DNA from: a virus
IMG/VR virus record: IMGVR_UViG_3300047444_000889
Span: 1 to 25,313 of that record
Length of the DNA stretch: 25,313 nt
Strand: one strand, 5' to 3'
The notes under the pieces are model-generated. The model searched no databases, had not been told where the DNA came from, and worked only from the letters and a program-made list of their open reading frames with translations. Below are positions 1 through 6,766 of the stretch, in pieces. Every line of letters starts with the position of its first letter. Position 1 is the stretch's first letter. A program made the translations under genes and the position numbers.

Positions 1-154
1 GGGGTTTTAGGGTCCTATATACCCCCTATAATATATTATATTATACAACCAAAATATTTTTTTCTATCAGGGTGGATAGAAGGGACTTCAAATCTGGAGA
101 AACAAAAATCCAGGACTCTCACCCCCATTTCATCAATTCCCCCGTACAGTAAGT
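1..154 (+). promoter_or_regulatory. AT-rich non-coding leader upstream of the terminase genes
   Basis: No gene is seen here. The first 70 bases are very AT-rich in an otherwise GC-rich window. Bases 27-40 form a perfect 14-base palindrome (TATAATATATTATA) that also contains a consensus -10 hexamer, TATAAT, at 27-32. No convincing -35 hexamer stands 17 bases upstream, although the window starts too close to judge well. A weak stem pairs CTGGA (94-98) with TCCAG (109-113). Its position just before the putative small terminase gene is where many phages carry a packaging (pac/cos) site or a late promoter. Both roles are inference. No Shine-Dalgarno sequence precedes the first ATG at 155. Confidence 0.45.
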
Positions 155-493
155 ATGGACCTCGAATCCGCGATCCTTGAGTCCGCCAACCTCCGGGAAG
201 CCGCGGGAAAGCTGGGCCTGACGCTACCCGAACTCCTCGCCCGCCTTGCCGAAGAAGCGACCCGGCAATCCCTAGACGCCTCGACCCGAACGCTTTACCA
301 CGAATCGATGCGACAGTTATACCTCGCCGCCGGCCGAGCGATCGCCGTCCTCGAAACCGCGGCCCGAGGCGAAGAGGTCACCAAACACCAAGTTTCCGCC
401 GCCGCGGCCCTCCTGACCCACGCCGAGAAGGCCCGCGAATACTTCTCGATGGACGCTGCCCTGAAGAAGATGGAAAAGGAGCTCGGGTTATGA
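155..493 (+). CDS. Putative terminase small subunit
   Basis: This 112-residue, almost wholly helical, charged protein is the first gene of the run and stands two genes upstream of the large terminase. Residues about 12-36 look like a helix-turn-helix (AAGKLGLTLPELLARLAEEA), followed by a long central helix and a Lys/Glu-rich C-terminal helix. Small terminases are usually 100-200 residues with an N-terminal DNA-binding helix-turn-helix and a helical oligomerisation core, and they recognise the packaging site. Size, helical make-up and location fit that role, but I see no diagnostic motif. It could instead be a small DNA-binding regulator. The ATG has no Shine-Dalgarno sequence upstream. The next gene starts inside its last codons (490 against stop 493). 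Confidence 0.5.
   Translation: MDLESAILESANLREAAGKLGLTLPELLARLAEEATRQSLDASTRTLYHESMRQLYLAAGRAIAVLETAARGEEVTKHQVSAAAALLTHAEKAREYFSMDAALKKMEKELGL
476..481 (+). promoter_or_regulatory. Ribosome binding site for the gene at 490
   Basis: AAGGAG lies eight bases before the ATG at 490 and inside the 3' end of the preceding gene. It is a near-consensus Shine-Dalgarno sequence and supports that start. Strong sites like this are uncommon in the window, where most starts seem to rely on translational coupling. Confidence 0.6.
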
Positions 494-825
494 AAGTCAT
501 CGCATTCGTCCTAGCCCTCGCAATCGCCTTCCCCGCCGCAGACCGCCTAATTACCCACGAGGTCGCGACGCCCGGAGCCGTGGCCGGCGAATGCCCGAGC
601 CCCATGGAGAAGGACCCGCAATTCGGCTGGCTGTACACCGAGGGGCAAGCTCACTTCCATCTCTTCATTTACACCGACAAAGGCTTCCGCACGTTCGATT
701 ACGGCATCAACCGATTCGCCGAGAACCCCGAAGTCACGCTCTTCGACACCCGCGGCCTCTTCGGCACCATCTGGAAAACCCGCCTTGCAACAAATCCTCG
801 GCTCCAGCAACCGCAGCCGGATTAA
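490..825 (+). CDS. Small secreted protein of unknown function
   Basis: The 111-residue product begins with a short Lys-containing N-terminus and a hydrophobic stretch (residues about 3-17, IAFVLALAIAFPAA), typical of a signal peptide or membrane anchor. The rest is soluble and aromatic-rich (FGWLYTEGQAHFHLFIYTD), suggesting a small beta-rich exported domain. I do not recognise a family. A near-consensus ribosome site (476-481) supports the ATG at 490, which overlaps the previous stop. Its last 41 bases overlap the start of the large terminase gene in another frame. An exported protein between two terminase genes is unexpected; candidates are a superinfection-exclusion or envelope protein, but nothing in the sequence decides this. 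Confidence 0.6.
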   Translation: MKVIAFVLALAIAFPAADRLITHEVATPGAVAGECPSPMEKDPQFGWLYTEGQAHFHLFIYTDKGFRTFDYGINRFAENPEVTLFDTRGLFGTIWKTRLATNPRLQQPQPD

Positions 826-2284
826 AGCGATCCAAGCCGCTATCGCCCAGCGGCAGAATTCGTCAGTTGTCGTCGCCGATCGGTACCGAGAAAACATCGC
901 CGCGTACGCAAACGACATCCTCTCCGTACGCCTGACGCCGCAACAGACCGAGATCGCCGATCGCCTGCCGATCGACAAGCGAATCCTCGCCCCCGCCGGG
1001 AACGAGGTTGGCAAGTCCCTGATGGGGGCTGTCCTTGCGTTGCACCACTACGACTGCTTCATCCCCGGCCTAACGATCGCAACCGCCCCGGCAGACAAGC
1101 AGATCACGCAGATTCTCTTCCGAGAAATCCGCTCGCTCGCTCCGAAACGCAAGGGCTGGCGACCGCGGGCGAATCACCTAGAAGACGCGGCGAACCACTT
1201 CCTGACCGGGCTCGTCGCGAAGGGCGACACGCCTTTCCAGGGACGCCACGAGGCCCACGTCCTCCTGATTTTCGACGAGGCCGAGGGCATCCCGCTGGAG
1301 TTCTGGACCGCCGGACACTCCTTCGCCGACTGGTGGGTCTGCCTCTACAACCCGACGCTAACCAGCTCGCCGGCCGCGACCGCCGAGCGATCGGCAGACT
1401 GGAAGACGATCCGCCTCAACGCCCTCGAACATCCGAACATCCTGGCGGCGTTGCGAGGCGAGCCGCCCCCGTTCCCGAAAGCCGTCACCCTTGACAAAGT
1501 CAAGTACCGACTCCGACAGTGGGCAACCCGGGTTGTACTCGATGAACCGACCCATCCCGACGATATCGTACTCGACGGAGAGCGTTGGCGACTCGGACCT
1601 GTCGCTCAGGCTCGTATTCTGGGACGGCGACCGTCCGGCGGCACTAATTCCGTCTTTTCGGATGGCCTCTGGCAGAAGCTAATCGCCGCCCAGCACGCCC
1701 TCAACGAGCACCTCCCGCTCCAAATTGGCTGTGACGTCGGGCGATTCGGAGACGACTACACCGCAATCGTGATCCGCCGGGGGTTCGTGACCACGCATAT
1801 AGAAGTTCATAACGGCTGGAATACCCGCCAGACCGCAGAACGACTAAAGGACCTCGCCGTCCGCTCGGTAAACTCCCACGAAGACCCGAAGAAAATCCCC
1901 GTGGTAATCGACGACACCGGAGTTGGGGGCGGAGTAGTGGATCAGGCAGACGGGTTTCGATTCGTCGGAATAAACTTCGGGGCGTTGGCAGAAGACACTG
2001 AAAAGTATCCCGACGTACGAAGCGAGCTCTGGTTTGATTTCGTGGACATCGTCGATGGCGGATACGCCGACATCTCTCGGGTACCTCACGACATCCAAAA
2101 CACTCTTCGAGACCAGCTCTTGAGCCCGCTCTACGAGCTTGACAAGAAGGGCCGGCGGGTCCTAGAATCAAAGAAGAAGACCAAAGAGCGCCTTGGTCAG
2201 GGCTCTCCTGACGTGGCCGACGCCTTAGTCCTGGCCTATAGCCCTCACGCGAGCTTCTACGAAACCTACACGGTAATCAAGTAA
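785..2284 (+). CDS. terL: Terminase large subunit (packaging ATPase-nuclease)
   Basis: This 499-residue protein has the layout of phage large terminases, which pump DNA into the prohead and cut it. The N-terminal ATPase has a Walker A-like loop at residues 72-78 (GNEVGKS) and a Walker B motif at 159-165 (VLLIFDE, D164 and E165). The C-terminal RNase H-like nuclease shows acidic residues in the expected order: D317 in [11 protein letters not shown]376/D377 in VVIDDTG, and D476/D479 in SPDVADAL. The start is TTG at 785. No ATG or GTG lies between it and the Walker A loop, so an early non-ATG start is needed. It overlaps the preceding secreted-protein gene by 41 bases. The stop overlaps the next ATG (TAATG). 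Confidence 0.93.
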   Translation: MQQILGSSNRSRIKAIQAAIAQRQNSSVVVADRYRENIAAYANDILSVRLTPQQTEIADRLPIDKRILAPAGNEVGKSLMGAVLALHHYDCFIPGLTIATAPADKQITQILFREIRSLAPKRKGWRPRANHLEDAANHFLTGLVAKGDTPFQGRHEAHVLLIFDEAEGIPLEFWTAGHSFADWWVCLYNPTLTSSPAATAERSADWKTIRLNALEHPNILAALRGEPPPFPKAVTLDKVKYRLRQWATRVVLDEPTHPDDIVLDGERWRLGPVAQARILGRRPSGGTNSVFSDGLWQKLIAAQHALNEHLPLQIGCDVGRFGDDYTAIVIRRGFVTTHIEVHNGWNTRQTAERLKDLAVRSVNSHEDPKKIPVVIDDTGVGGGVVDQADGFRFVGINFGALAEDTEKYPDVRSELWFDFVDIVDGGYADISRVPHDIQNTLRDQLLSPLYELDKKGRRVLESKKKTKERLGQGSPDVADALVLAYSPHASFYETYTVIK

Positions 2285-2796
2285 TGGGATGCCCCATAGA
2301 TATGGTCGGACAGCGATTCGGGCGGTTAACCGTCGTGGAACTAAAGCCGCGGCCGAGCACCAGTCTAAGTAGATCATACCACTATTTGTGCAAATGCGAT
2401 TGTGGAGCTGAGAAAGTAGTTGATGGCAACTCGCTCCGAAGTGCAAATACCCAGAGCTGTGGATGCCTTCATAAAGAGCTACGACGCGAGCAGGTAGGCC
2501 CTAAACATCCGGCGTGGAAAGGGGGGCATACGACAGCTAAGAACTATCGTAGAATACGAGTAGGAACAAAACAAGTATTCGAACACCGAGTCGTGATGGA
2601 AAAGCACTTAGGGCGTACTCTACGAGAGAAGGAAACTGTCCACCATAAGAACGGTGACCGACTAGACAACCGGATCGAGAACCTCGAACTTTGGTCCATC
2701 AAGCAACCTTACGGTCAGCGAATCGAAGATAAATTCGCCTGGGCTCAAGACTTCATATCCGAGAACTACGAGACGGTGGGGTACCCAGCATCGTGA
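2284..2796 (+). CDS. HNH endonuclease (free-standing, homing type)
   Basis: The 170-residue protein has an N-terminal Cys cluster (C36, C38, C40 and C59, C61) of the zinc-finger type often found in HNH homing enzymes. An HNH_3-like core follows: H101 in [11 protein letters not shown], then [12 protein letters not shown] at 119-130, with the catalytic/metal residues H120/H121 and N123 and the trailing Asn-rich NRIENLEL. Such enzymes nick or cut DNA and spread their own gene. The coding DNA has more A/T-ending codons than its neighbours, consistent with separate arrival. Its ATG overlaps the terL stop (TAATG) and its TGA overlaps the next GTG. There is no sign of an intron or a split gene around it. 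Confidence 0.9.
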   Translation: MGCPIDMVGQRFGRLTVVELKPRPSTSLSRSYHYLCKCDCGAEKVVDGNSLRSANTQSCGCLHKELRREQVGPKHPAWKGGHTTAKNYRRIRVGTKQVFEHRVVMEKHLGRTLREKETVHHKNGDRLDNRIENLELWSIKQPYGQRIEDKFAWAQDFISENYETVGYPAS

Positions 2797-2888
2797 GCGA
2801 CGTCCGCGATGATTACGCCCTCGGGTGCGGACTCCTGATTGCCTACGTCGCGATGGTGTCCCTCCTCGTCTGGTCATTCACCCGCTAA
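2793..2888 (+). CDS. 31-residue single-span membrane peptide
   Basis: A GTG start overlaps the HNH stop (GTGA), and the frame runs 31 codons to TAA. The peptide is short and acidic at the N-terminus ([10 protein letters not shown]) with one hydrophobic helix (residues about 11-28, containing [14 protein letters not shown]) and ends in Arg. This is a plausible single-pass membrane peptide. Function is unknown. Phage peptides of this size include holin-like and inhibitor peptides, but I cannot assign one. Coupling to the upstream gene and exact abutment to the tRNA downstream (stop at 2888, tRNA from 2889) support it as a real frame. Confidence 0.5.
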   Translation: MSDVRDDYALGCGLLIAYVAMVSLLVWSFTR

Positions 2889-2962
2889 CAGGGAATAGGA
2901 AAGCCCGGTAATCCGCGTGTGTCGGAAACACGAGATCGATGGTTCAAATCCATCTTCCCTGA
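2889..2962 (+). tRNA. tRNA-Pro, anticodon CGG
   Basis: The sequence folds by eye into a complete cloverleaf. The acceptor stem is CAGGGAA (2889-2895) with TTCCCTG (2955-2961), 7 of 7 pairs. T8 and A9 follow. The D arm has GGA/TCC and the loop AAGCCCGGTAA. The anticodon stem CGTGT/ACACG is perfect around the loop GTCGGAA, giving T33 and anticodon CGG (2923-2925), which reads CCG. The T arm is GATGG/CCATC around TTCAAAT. The discriminator is A2962, and CCA is not encoded. A C1-G72 pair, A73 and G35/G36 are known bacterial tRNA-Pro identity elements. It has essentially no spacer to the flanking small genes, so it is probably cut from the polycistronic transcript. Confidence 0.93.
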
Positions 2963-2965
2963 CTT

Positions 2966-3112
2966 ATGATCTGCGAAATCTGTGCTAAAGAAGCTCGCCA
3001 CTTTAGAGCGAAGCTCGTGAGACTCCCGGACGGACGAATCGTCGTCGCCGGGACTCTCCACTACTGCGATGAGCACGTCCGCGAACATCCGATCGGAAGG
3101 ATCGAGAAGTGA
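2966..3112 (+). CDS. 48-residue Cys/His small protein
   Basis: ATG at 2966, four bases after the tRNA, opens a 48-codon frame ending at TGA 3110-3112. The TGA overlaps the GTG of the methyltransferase gene. The product has CxxC at residues 3 and 6 and CxxH at 34 and 37, a spacing that could hold one zinc ion. It is otherwise basic. Its N-terminus (MICEIC) resembles that of the next protein (MICRVC), so it may share the same kind of zinc ribbon. Function is unknown. Confidence 0.6.
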   Translation: MICEICAKEARHFRAKLVRLPDGRIVVAGTLHYCDEHVREHPIGRIEK

Positions 3113-3777
3113 TCTGCCGGGTCTGTGGAAACTCGACCGAGCGAACGCTCGCCGCCCCGTACCCGCCCAACTGGTACCGGTGTGATCGCTGCGATAGCGA
3201 CTCCCGAGTCGGCGGACCGACGGAGTACTCCAAGCCCTACCTCGATCGATACGAAGCTCACATCAGCTTCGAAAACAACCTCCACAGCCATCGAGCGAAC
3301 CTTCAATGGTTCGATGACCACGCCGGAGGCTGCACCGGTCGATCCTTCCTCGACGTGGGTTGTGCGGACGGAGCCGCGGTCTTCGGTATGCACGAGCGAG
3401 GCTGGCATCCGCATGGGTTCGACATCAATCCCGCAGTCGCCCGGGGACGGTTCCCCATCACTGTAGCCCCCGCGTTCAACGCCTCCTTCGTCCCGCAAGT
3501 CGACGCTTTGCTCTGCCGCGAAGTTATCGAACACGTCGAGAACTGGCCCGAGTTCCTGACCGAGCTCACCCGAGCTGTGAAACCTCACGGGCTCCTGCAA
3601 GTGCAGACGCCGATGCCGAGCGAAATGCACCCGAACATCTACCAAGAAGACCATCTGCAAATCTTCGCTCCCGGCATCCTCGAAGCAGAAATCAGCAAAC
3701 GCGGCTTTCAGATCATCGAATCCCGGCGATGGACGGACGTCCAAGCCGGCCAAGTCCTCATCGCTAGGAAACACTAA
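3109..3777 (+). CDS. SAM-dependent methyltransferase with N-terminal zinc ribbon
   Basis: The 222-residue product starts with a zinc-ribbon-like module (C3, C6, C25, C28). A class I methyltransferase core follows: motif I FLDVGCADG at residues 80-88 binds S-adenosylmethionine, GFDINP is the acidic loop after strand 2, and LLCREVIEHVENWPEF matches the motif IV/post-IV region of Methyltransf_23-type enzymes. The C-terminal HLQIFAP and GFQIIES segments also fit that family. The substrate is not evident. Such enzymes in glycan clusters often methylate sugars, and this phage also encodes glycosyltransferase-like proteins. GTG start overlaps the upstream TGA; the TAA overlaps the next ATG. A shortened paralogue lies at 23397-23888. 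Confidence 0.85.
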   Translation: MICRVCGNSTERTLAAPYPPNWYRCDRCDSDSRVGGPTEYSKPYLDRYEAHISFENNLHSHRANLQWFDDHAGGCTGRSFLDVGCADGAAVFGMHERGWHPHGFDINPAVARGRFPITVAPAFNASFVPQVDALLCREVIEHVENWPEFLTELTRAVKPHGLLQVQTPMPSEMHPNIYQEDHLQIFAPGILEAEISKRGFQIIESRRWTDVQAGQVLIARKH

Positions 3778-4100
3778 TGAATCGCATTTCGAATCCGGTC
3801 TTCACGATCCCGAGCGGGTCCTCGGCCTCCAACTCCCACGACCTGCACGGGCAGCTCGCCGGCCTATACTTCCCCGCCGCGATGACCGGGACCACGGTCA
3901 CCTTCGAAGCGTCCTACGACGGCACGAACTTCTTCGGTGTCGTGAAGGACGATGGCACGGCGTACTCCGTCACGGTCACCACGAACTCGTACACCGCACT
4001 GACGTGGCAATACTTCCTCGGCCTCCGATACATCCGCGTCAAGTCCGGTGGGACCGAAGGTGCCGCTCGCACGATCTACGGGGGCATCTACCAGAGCTAA
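3777..4100 (+). CDS. Small beta-rich structural protein (virion, putative)
   Basis: A 107-residue Ser/Thr/Gly-rich protein with alternating hydrophobic residues (TVTFEASYDGTNFFGVV, YSVTVTTNSYTAL, LRYIRVKSGG) that reads as a small beta-sandwich. The pattern "fEaSyDGtnF...vk...G" is common in short phage proteins placed near tail fibres and decoration proteins. I cannot name a family with certainty. It begins the first run of adhesin-like genes (3777-5570), starting with TAATG coupling to the methyltransferase gene. It is probably a virion component, though a decoration role is as likely as a fibre role. Confidence 0.6.
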   Translation: MNRISNPVFTIPSGSSASNSHDLHGQLAGLYFPAAMTGTTVTFEASYDGTNFFGVVKDDGTAYSVTVTTNSYTALTWQYFLGLRYIRVKSGGTEGAARTIYGGIYQS

Positions 4101-4101
4101 C

Positions 4102-4368
4102 ATGGACCTCCCCCTCATGTACTATGCGGACCCGATTCTCATCGTTCAGATCACGAACGATGGGTCGGGTAACCCTAAGATCGAGACGAGTATGCCGCAC
4201 GGTCTCGCGGGATACGGCGACGCCGTCGTCATCTCCGGCACCGGGACGTACGACGGAGGCTACGACATGGGCGGCGGGGACATGACGGCAATCGATGATA
4301 GGCATCTCCGAATCACCAGCGTCGGCTTTACCACTCGAACCGCGGGCGGGCGACTAACCAAAGCCTAA
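4102..4368 (+). CDS. Small tail/fibre-associated protein with HGL...GD motif
   Basis: 88 residues. The sequence runs IVQITNDGSGNPKIET, then MPHGLAGYGDAVVISG, then LRITSVGFTTRT. The order "I..itn....p..iet...HGL..GD.v.isG...Itsv..." is a small beta-domain repeated in many phage tail and fibre proteins, so a structural role is likely. I chose ATG 4102, one base after the previous stop. An upstream in-frame start at 4048 would lie inside the preceding gene and add 18 unlike residues. The TAA overlaps the ATG of the beta-helix protein at 4368. Confidence 0.6.
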   Translation: MDLPLMYYADPILIVQITNDGSGNPKIETSMPHGLAGYGDAVVISGTGTYDGGYDMGGGDMTAIDDRHLRITSVGFTTRTAGGRLTKA

Positions 4369-5570
4369 TGCAACCGCTCCTCCCACATAGCGGCGATCTG
4401 ATCGCCAATCGAACGGTCCAGAATACTGAGGACCCGGTCGGCCGGTCCGTCCTCACGGTCGGCGGCGGGCTCGGATACTTCGACTCCCTCACCGTGACTG
4501 GAGCCCACCAAGTCACCTTCGCCGATCCCGCGGCCCTTGCGAATTATGCCATCGGGAGTCCGCTCTTCCTCTTCCGCCTCGACGGCTTCTTCGACAGCGT
4601 CGGTCAGCTCAACACCCTGACAACCGTCGTCTCGAAGAGCGGCTCGAACATGATCGTGAGCGGAGCGGTTCTCGACAACCGCCTCACCGCCGGGAAATGG
4701 TTCGCAAGCGGACAGATCGTCGGAGCGGTCGCCCAGGGAACGAAACTCCTCACCGTCACGACCCCAATCCCCTCCGGCTCCGACGTCCTGCTCACTGACG
4801 GAGCGGTTGTCGCCAACGAAGGCCGGGACGAGTGGAACCGAGTCGTCGCTCAATTTGGCAACGGGAAGATTCTTCTCCAGCACCCCGTCTTCCGGGACTA
4901 CTCGAACGCTGTCCTCGCGGTGGCCACGCCGGTCACCGGTGTGCGGTTTCGAAACACGACGGTGCTCGCCCCGTCCGTCGGCGTTCTCGAATCCATGTTC
5001 GTGAAATACAGTATCAATTGGGACAGCCGTGCTCTCACGACTACCGGCGTCGCGGCGTACGCGAACTGTTCCTTTCACACCTACAAAGACAGCACTTTCC
5101 ACAATCTGGCCCTGAACTCCTGCCACGACTTCGTGTTCGTCAACTGCCACTTCCCGGACTGCCACTTCGAAGAGTGCTGCTTCAACTGCCGCTTCTACAA
5201 CTGCACCTTCGGCGGCTCCGCCCAACCCCTCGGCTCGACCACGCAATGTGAGAGACTGACGTTCATCAACTGCAAGATACAGAACTCGACCTCGCAAGCA
5301 ATCGGTCTGCCCGTCAATGACCTCTACATCGATGGCTTCACGGGCAACAACAATGCCGGCGGAATGTACTTCCAAGGCGACCGGATGCGGCTTACTAACA
5401 TCAGCTCCGACGTCCCGGTCAACATACAGATCGGGCACGACGTCTATCTGCAAAACATCAAATCCCCTTCCCTCGTTCTCGGCTCCGACTTAGGTGAAAC
5501 TTCGGGCATTGCGTACAACTGCTCGAATGTTCAAGTCTACAACGGCAACTGGACGGTCATCAATGATTAG
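4368..5570 (+). CDS. Beta-helix tail spike/adhesin with cysteine-rich pentapeptide-like ladder
   Basis: The 400-residue protein is dominated by short alternating strands and Asn/Gly turns, as in right-handed beta-helix spikes. From about residue 229 to 300 the coil becomes very regular and cysteine-rich. Residues 257-281 read as five-residue rungs (FVNCH, FPDCH, FEECC, then FNCR and FYNCT), stacking Phe on one face and Cys on another, like pentapeptide-repeat helices. Known phage beta-helix proteins bind or cleave host surface glycans. I see no lyase active site to claim enzyme activity. No signal peptide is present, fitting a virion protein assembled in the cytoplasm. It sits in an unusual place, between terminase and portal. 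Confidence 0.7.
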   Translation: MQPLLPHSGDLIANRTVQNTEDPVGRSVLTVGGGLGYFDSLTVTGAHQVTFADPAALANYAIGSPLFLFRLDGFFDSVGQLNTLTTVVSKSGSNMIVSGAVLDNRLTAGKWFASGQIVGAVAQGTKLLTVTTPIPSGSDVLLTDGAVVANEGRDEWNRVVAQFGNGKILLQHPVFRDYSNAVLAVATPVTGVRFRNTTVLAPSVGVLESMFVKYSINWDSRALTTTGVAAYANCSFHTYKDSTFHNLALNSCHDFVFVNCHFPDCHFEECCFNCRFYNCTFGGSAQPLGSTTQCERLTFINCKIQNSTSQAIGLPVNDLYIDGFTGNNNAGGMYFQGDRMRLTNISSDVPVNIQIGHDVYLQNIKSPSLVLGSDLGETSGIAYNCSNVQVYNGNWTVIND

Positions 5571-5820
5571 ACGCAACCACATCGTGAAGACGCTCGAACG
5601 TCTTAAGAGACACAACCCCGAGAAAGCCGCTGCGATCCAGCAAGTCCTGGATAACCCGGCGATGCTCTCGCAGGCCCACACGCGGATCGCGGCCGAAGTG
5701 CCGGTGCAGGAATCCGGGAGCGGCACCGCTCACCCGATTCTCGACTGGCTCTGGGCTCACAAGGAACTGATCCTCCAGATCATCATGACGATTGTCGCCC
5801 TCTTCGCGAGCGGTACATGA
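5563..5820 (+). CDS. Small protein with C-terminal membrane segment
   Basis: 85 residues starting at ATG 5563, whose first bases overlap the stop of the beta-helix gene. A longer in-frame start at 5494 would lie inside that gene and give unlike sequence. The N-terminal half is basic and helical (IVKTLERLKRHNPEKAAAIQQVL). The C-terminus has a hydrophobic helix (residues about 68-82, LILQIIMTIVALFA). One membrane span with a charged cytoplasmic part could suit a holin-like or membrane-docking protein, but one span is not diagnostic. It ends in an ATGA overlap with the next gene. Confidence 0.6.
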   Translation: MIRRNHIVKTLERLKRHNPEKAAAIQQVLDNPAMLSQAHTRIAAEVPVQESGSGTAHPILDWLWAHKELILQIIMTIVALFASGT

Positions 5821-6044
5821 TCGAGCACGACGATCTCGTCTCGACGCTGAAACGTCTTCGTCGGTTCTACCCTCTCTTCGACCGAGAGATCAATGCGGCC
5901 TTGCACTCCCGCGAAGCCCTCGACCGCATTAGAATCTACTCCCTCGAAGCGATCGGGGACCTCGGAGACGCCAACGACCTCTGGCTCGTCCGAACAGAAC
6001 TCATCCGGGTCGTCGAATCCGTCACAAAGGCCCTCTCCATATGA
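5817..6044 (+). CDS. Small helical protein of unknown function
   Basis: 75 residues, soluble and helical, with heptad-like Leu/Ile spacing (LVSTLKRLRRFYPLFDREINAAL, LVRTELIRVVESVTKAL). No motif is recognised. ATGA overlap with the membrane protein upstream and the ATGA-type overlap at 6041 downstream show it is translated as part of a coupled trio (5563, 5817, 6041). It may be a partner of the upstream membrane protein, which is inference from coupling only. Confidence 0.55.
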   Translation: MIEHDDLVSTLKRLRRFYPLFDREINAALHSREALDRIRIYSLEAIGDLGDANDLWLVRTELIRVVESVTKALSI

Positions 6045-6211
6045 CTCGCTTGCTGCTTGCACTTGCTCTTATTGGCTCACTGATCGCCGCGGCGTTTTAC
6101 TTCCGGGGCGGACATTGCAACGATTGTCATTGCAAGAAAGATGGCTGGTGCTGCTGCTCCGGCGTTTGCAAAGACTCCTGCACCTGCCCGAATTGTAATT
6201 GCGGAAAGTAA
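6041..6211 (+). CDS. Membrane-anchored cysteine-rich metallothionein-like peptide
   Basis: ATG at 6041 overlaps the previous stop and opens a 56-residue frame. Residues 1-20 form a clear signal or anchor segment (MTRLLLALALIGSLIAAAFY). The remaining 36 residues hold 11 cysteines plus His in CxxCxC, CCC, CxC and CxxCxC groups. That density and the CxC/CxxC clustering are what metallothioneins use to bind Zn, Cu or Cd, but an N-terminal membrane segment is not typical of them. An alternative is a disulfide-knotted exported peptide. It may sit on the periplasmic side if exported. Three bases separate it from the next gene. Confidence 0.65.
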   Translation: MTRLLLALALIGSLIAAAFYFRGGHCNDCHCKKDGWCCCSGVCKDSCTCPNCNCGK

Positions 6212-6214
6212 TCA

Positions 6215-6766
6215 ATGCCCACTGGGGATAGAGCGGCCGAGCTACGAAAATATCGTCCTGGCGATCGGATCGCCGATTGGACAGTCGTTAAATATCTCCG
6301 AGGCACGAACCTCATCCGAGTTCGGTGCATCTGTGGCACCCTAGCGGAAATCCAACGAGCGAACCTATTCTCCGGGGCCTCTACGAGATGCAGTGCGTGC
6401 TATCACTCCTCTTGCGAGAGAACCCCAGAATCCCGGATGTGGAAACAAATCCTAGGCTCCGCCGCCAAACGAAACCTTTCAGTCCAAGTCACCAAGGAGT
6501 ATGTATTCAAGCTACTAACGGATCAAAATCACCGCTGTGCTCTTAGTGGACTTCCCATCACTATAGCATCCACTTCGGCGGAACACTATCGAAGAGGCAC
6601 TACGGCGTCCTTGGATCGCATTGATTCCTTTAGGGGCTATGAAGATGGGAACCTCCAATGGATTCACAAGGATTTGAATCGAATGAAATCCTCTCACTCA
6701 GACGAGTATTTCATCAAGATGTGCAGACACGTAGCCGAATACCAGAGTCGAACTCATGTCAATTGA
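6215..6766 (+). CDS. HNH-type endonuclease (second, unrelated to the first)
   Basis: The 183-residue protein has an N-terminal zinc-finger-like Cys set (C38, C40, C59, C62). A phage HNH-like catalytic region follows: CALSGLPI at 108-115, ASLDRIDSFRGYEDGN at 131-146, then LQWIHKDLNRMKSS at 147-160. The "SLDRIDs..GY..GN.qWvhk.iN.mK" signature is seen in many free-standing phage nucleases. Its DNA is visibly less GC-biased than the flanking genes, suggesting recent acquisition. It lies immediately before the portal gene, overlapping its start by 11 bases. The first HNH gene lies immediately after terL, so both sit beside essential packaging genes. Confidence 0.85.
   Translation: MPTGDRAAELRKYRPGDRIADWTVVKYLRGTNLIRVRCICGTLAEIQRANLFSGASTRCSACYHSSCERTPESRMWKQILGSAAKRNLSVQVTKEYVFKLLTDQNHRCALSGLPITIASTSAEHYRRGTTASLDRIDSFRGYEDGNLQWIHKDLNRMKSSHSDEYFIKMCRHVAEYQSRTHVN

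Noticed and set aside
2284-2796. HNH gene as part of a self-splicing intron or intein
   Set aside because: The terL frame is complete and ends in a coupled stop. No split gene or splice-like element is visible around either HNH gene.
4365-5453. 362-residue open frame on the minus strand
   Set aside because: It is a mirror of the beta-helix gene. The product is Val/Asp/Glu-rich without motifs, while the plus frame has clear beta-helix periodicity and coupled starts.
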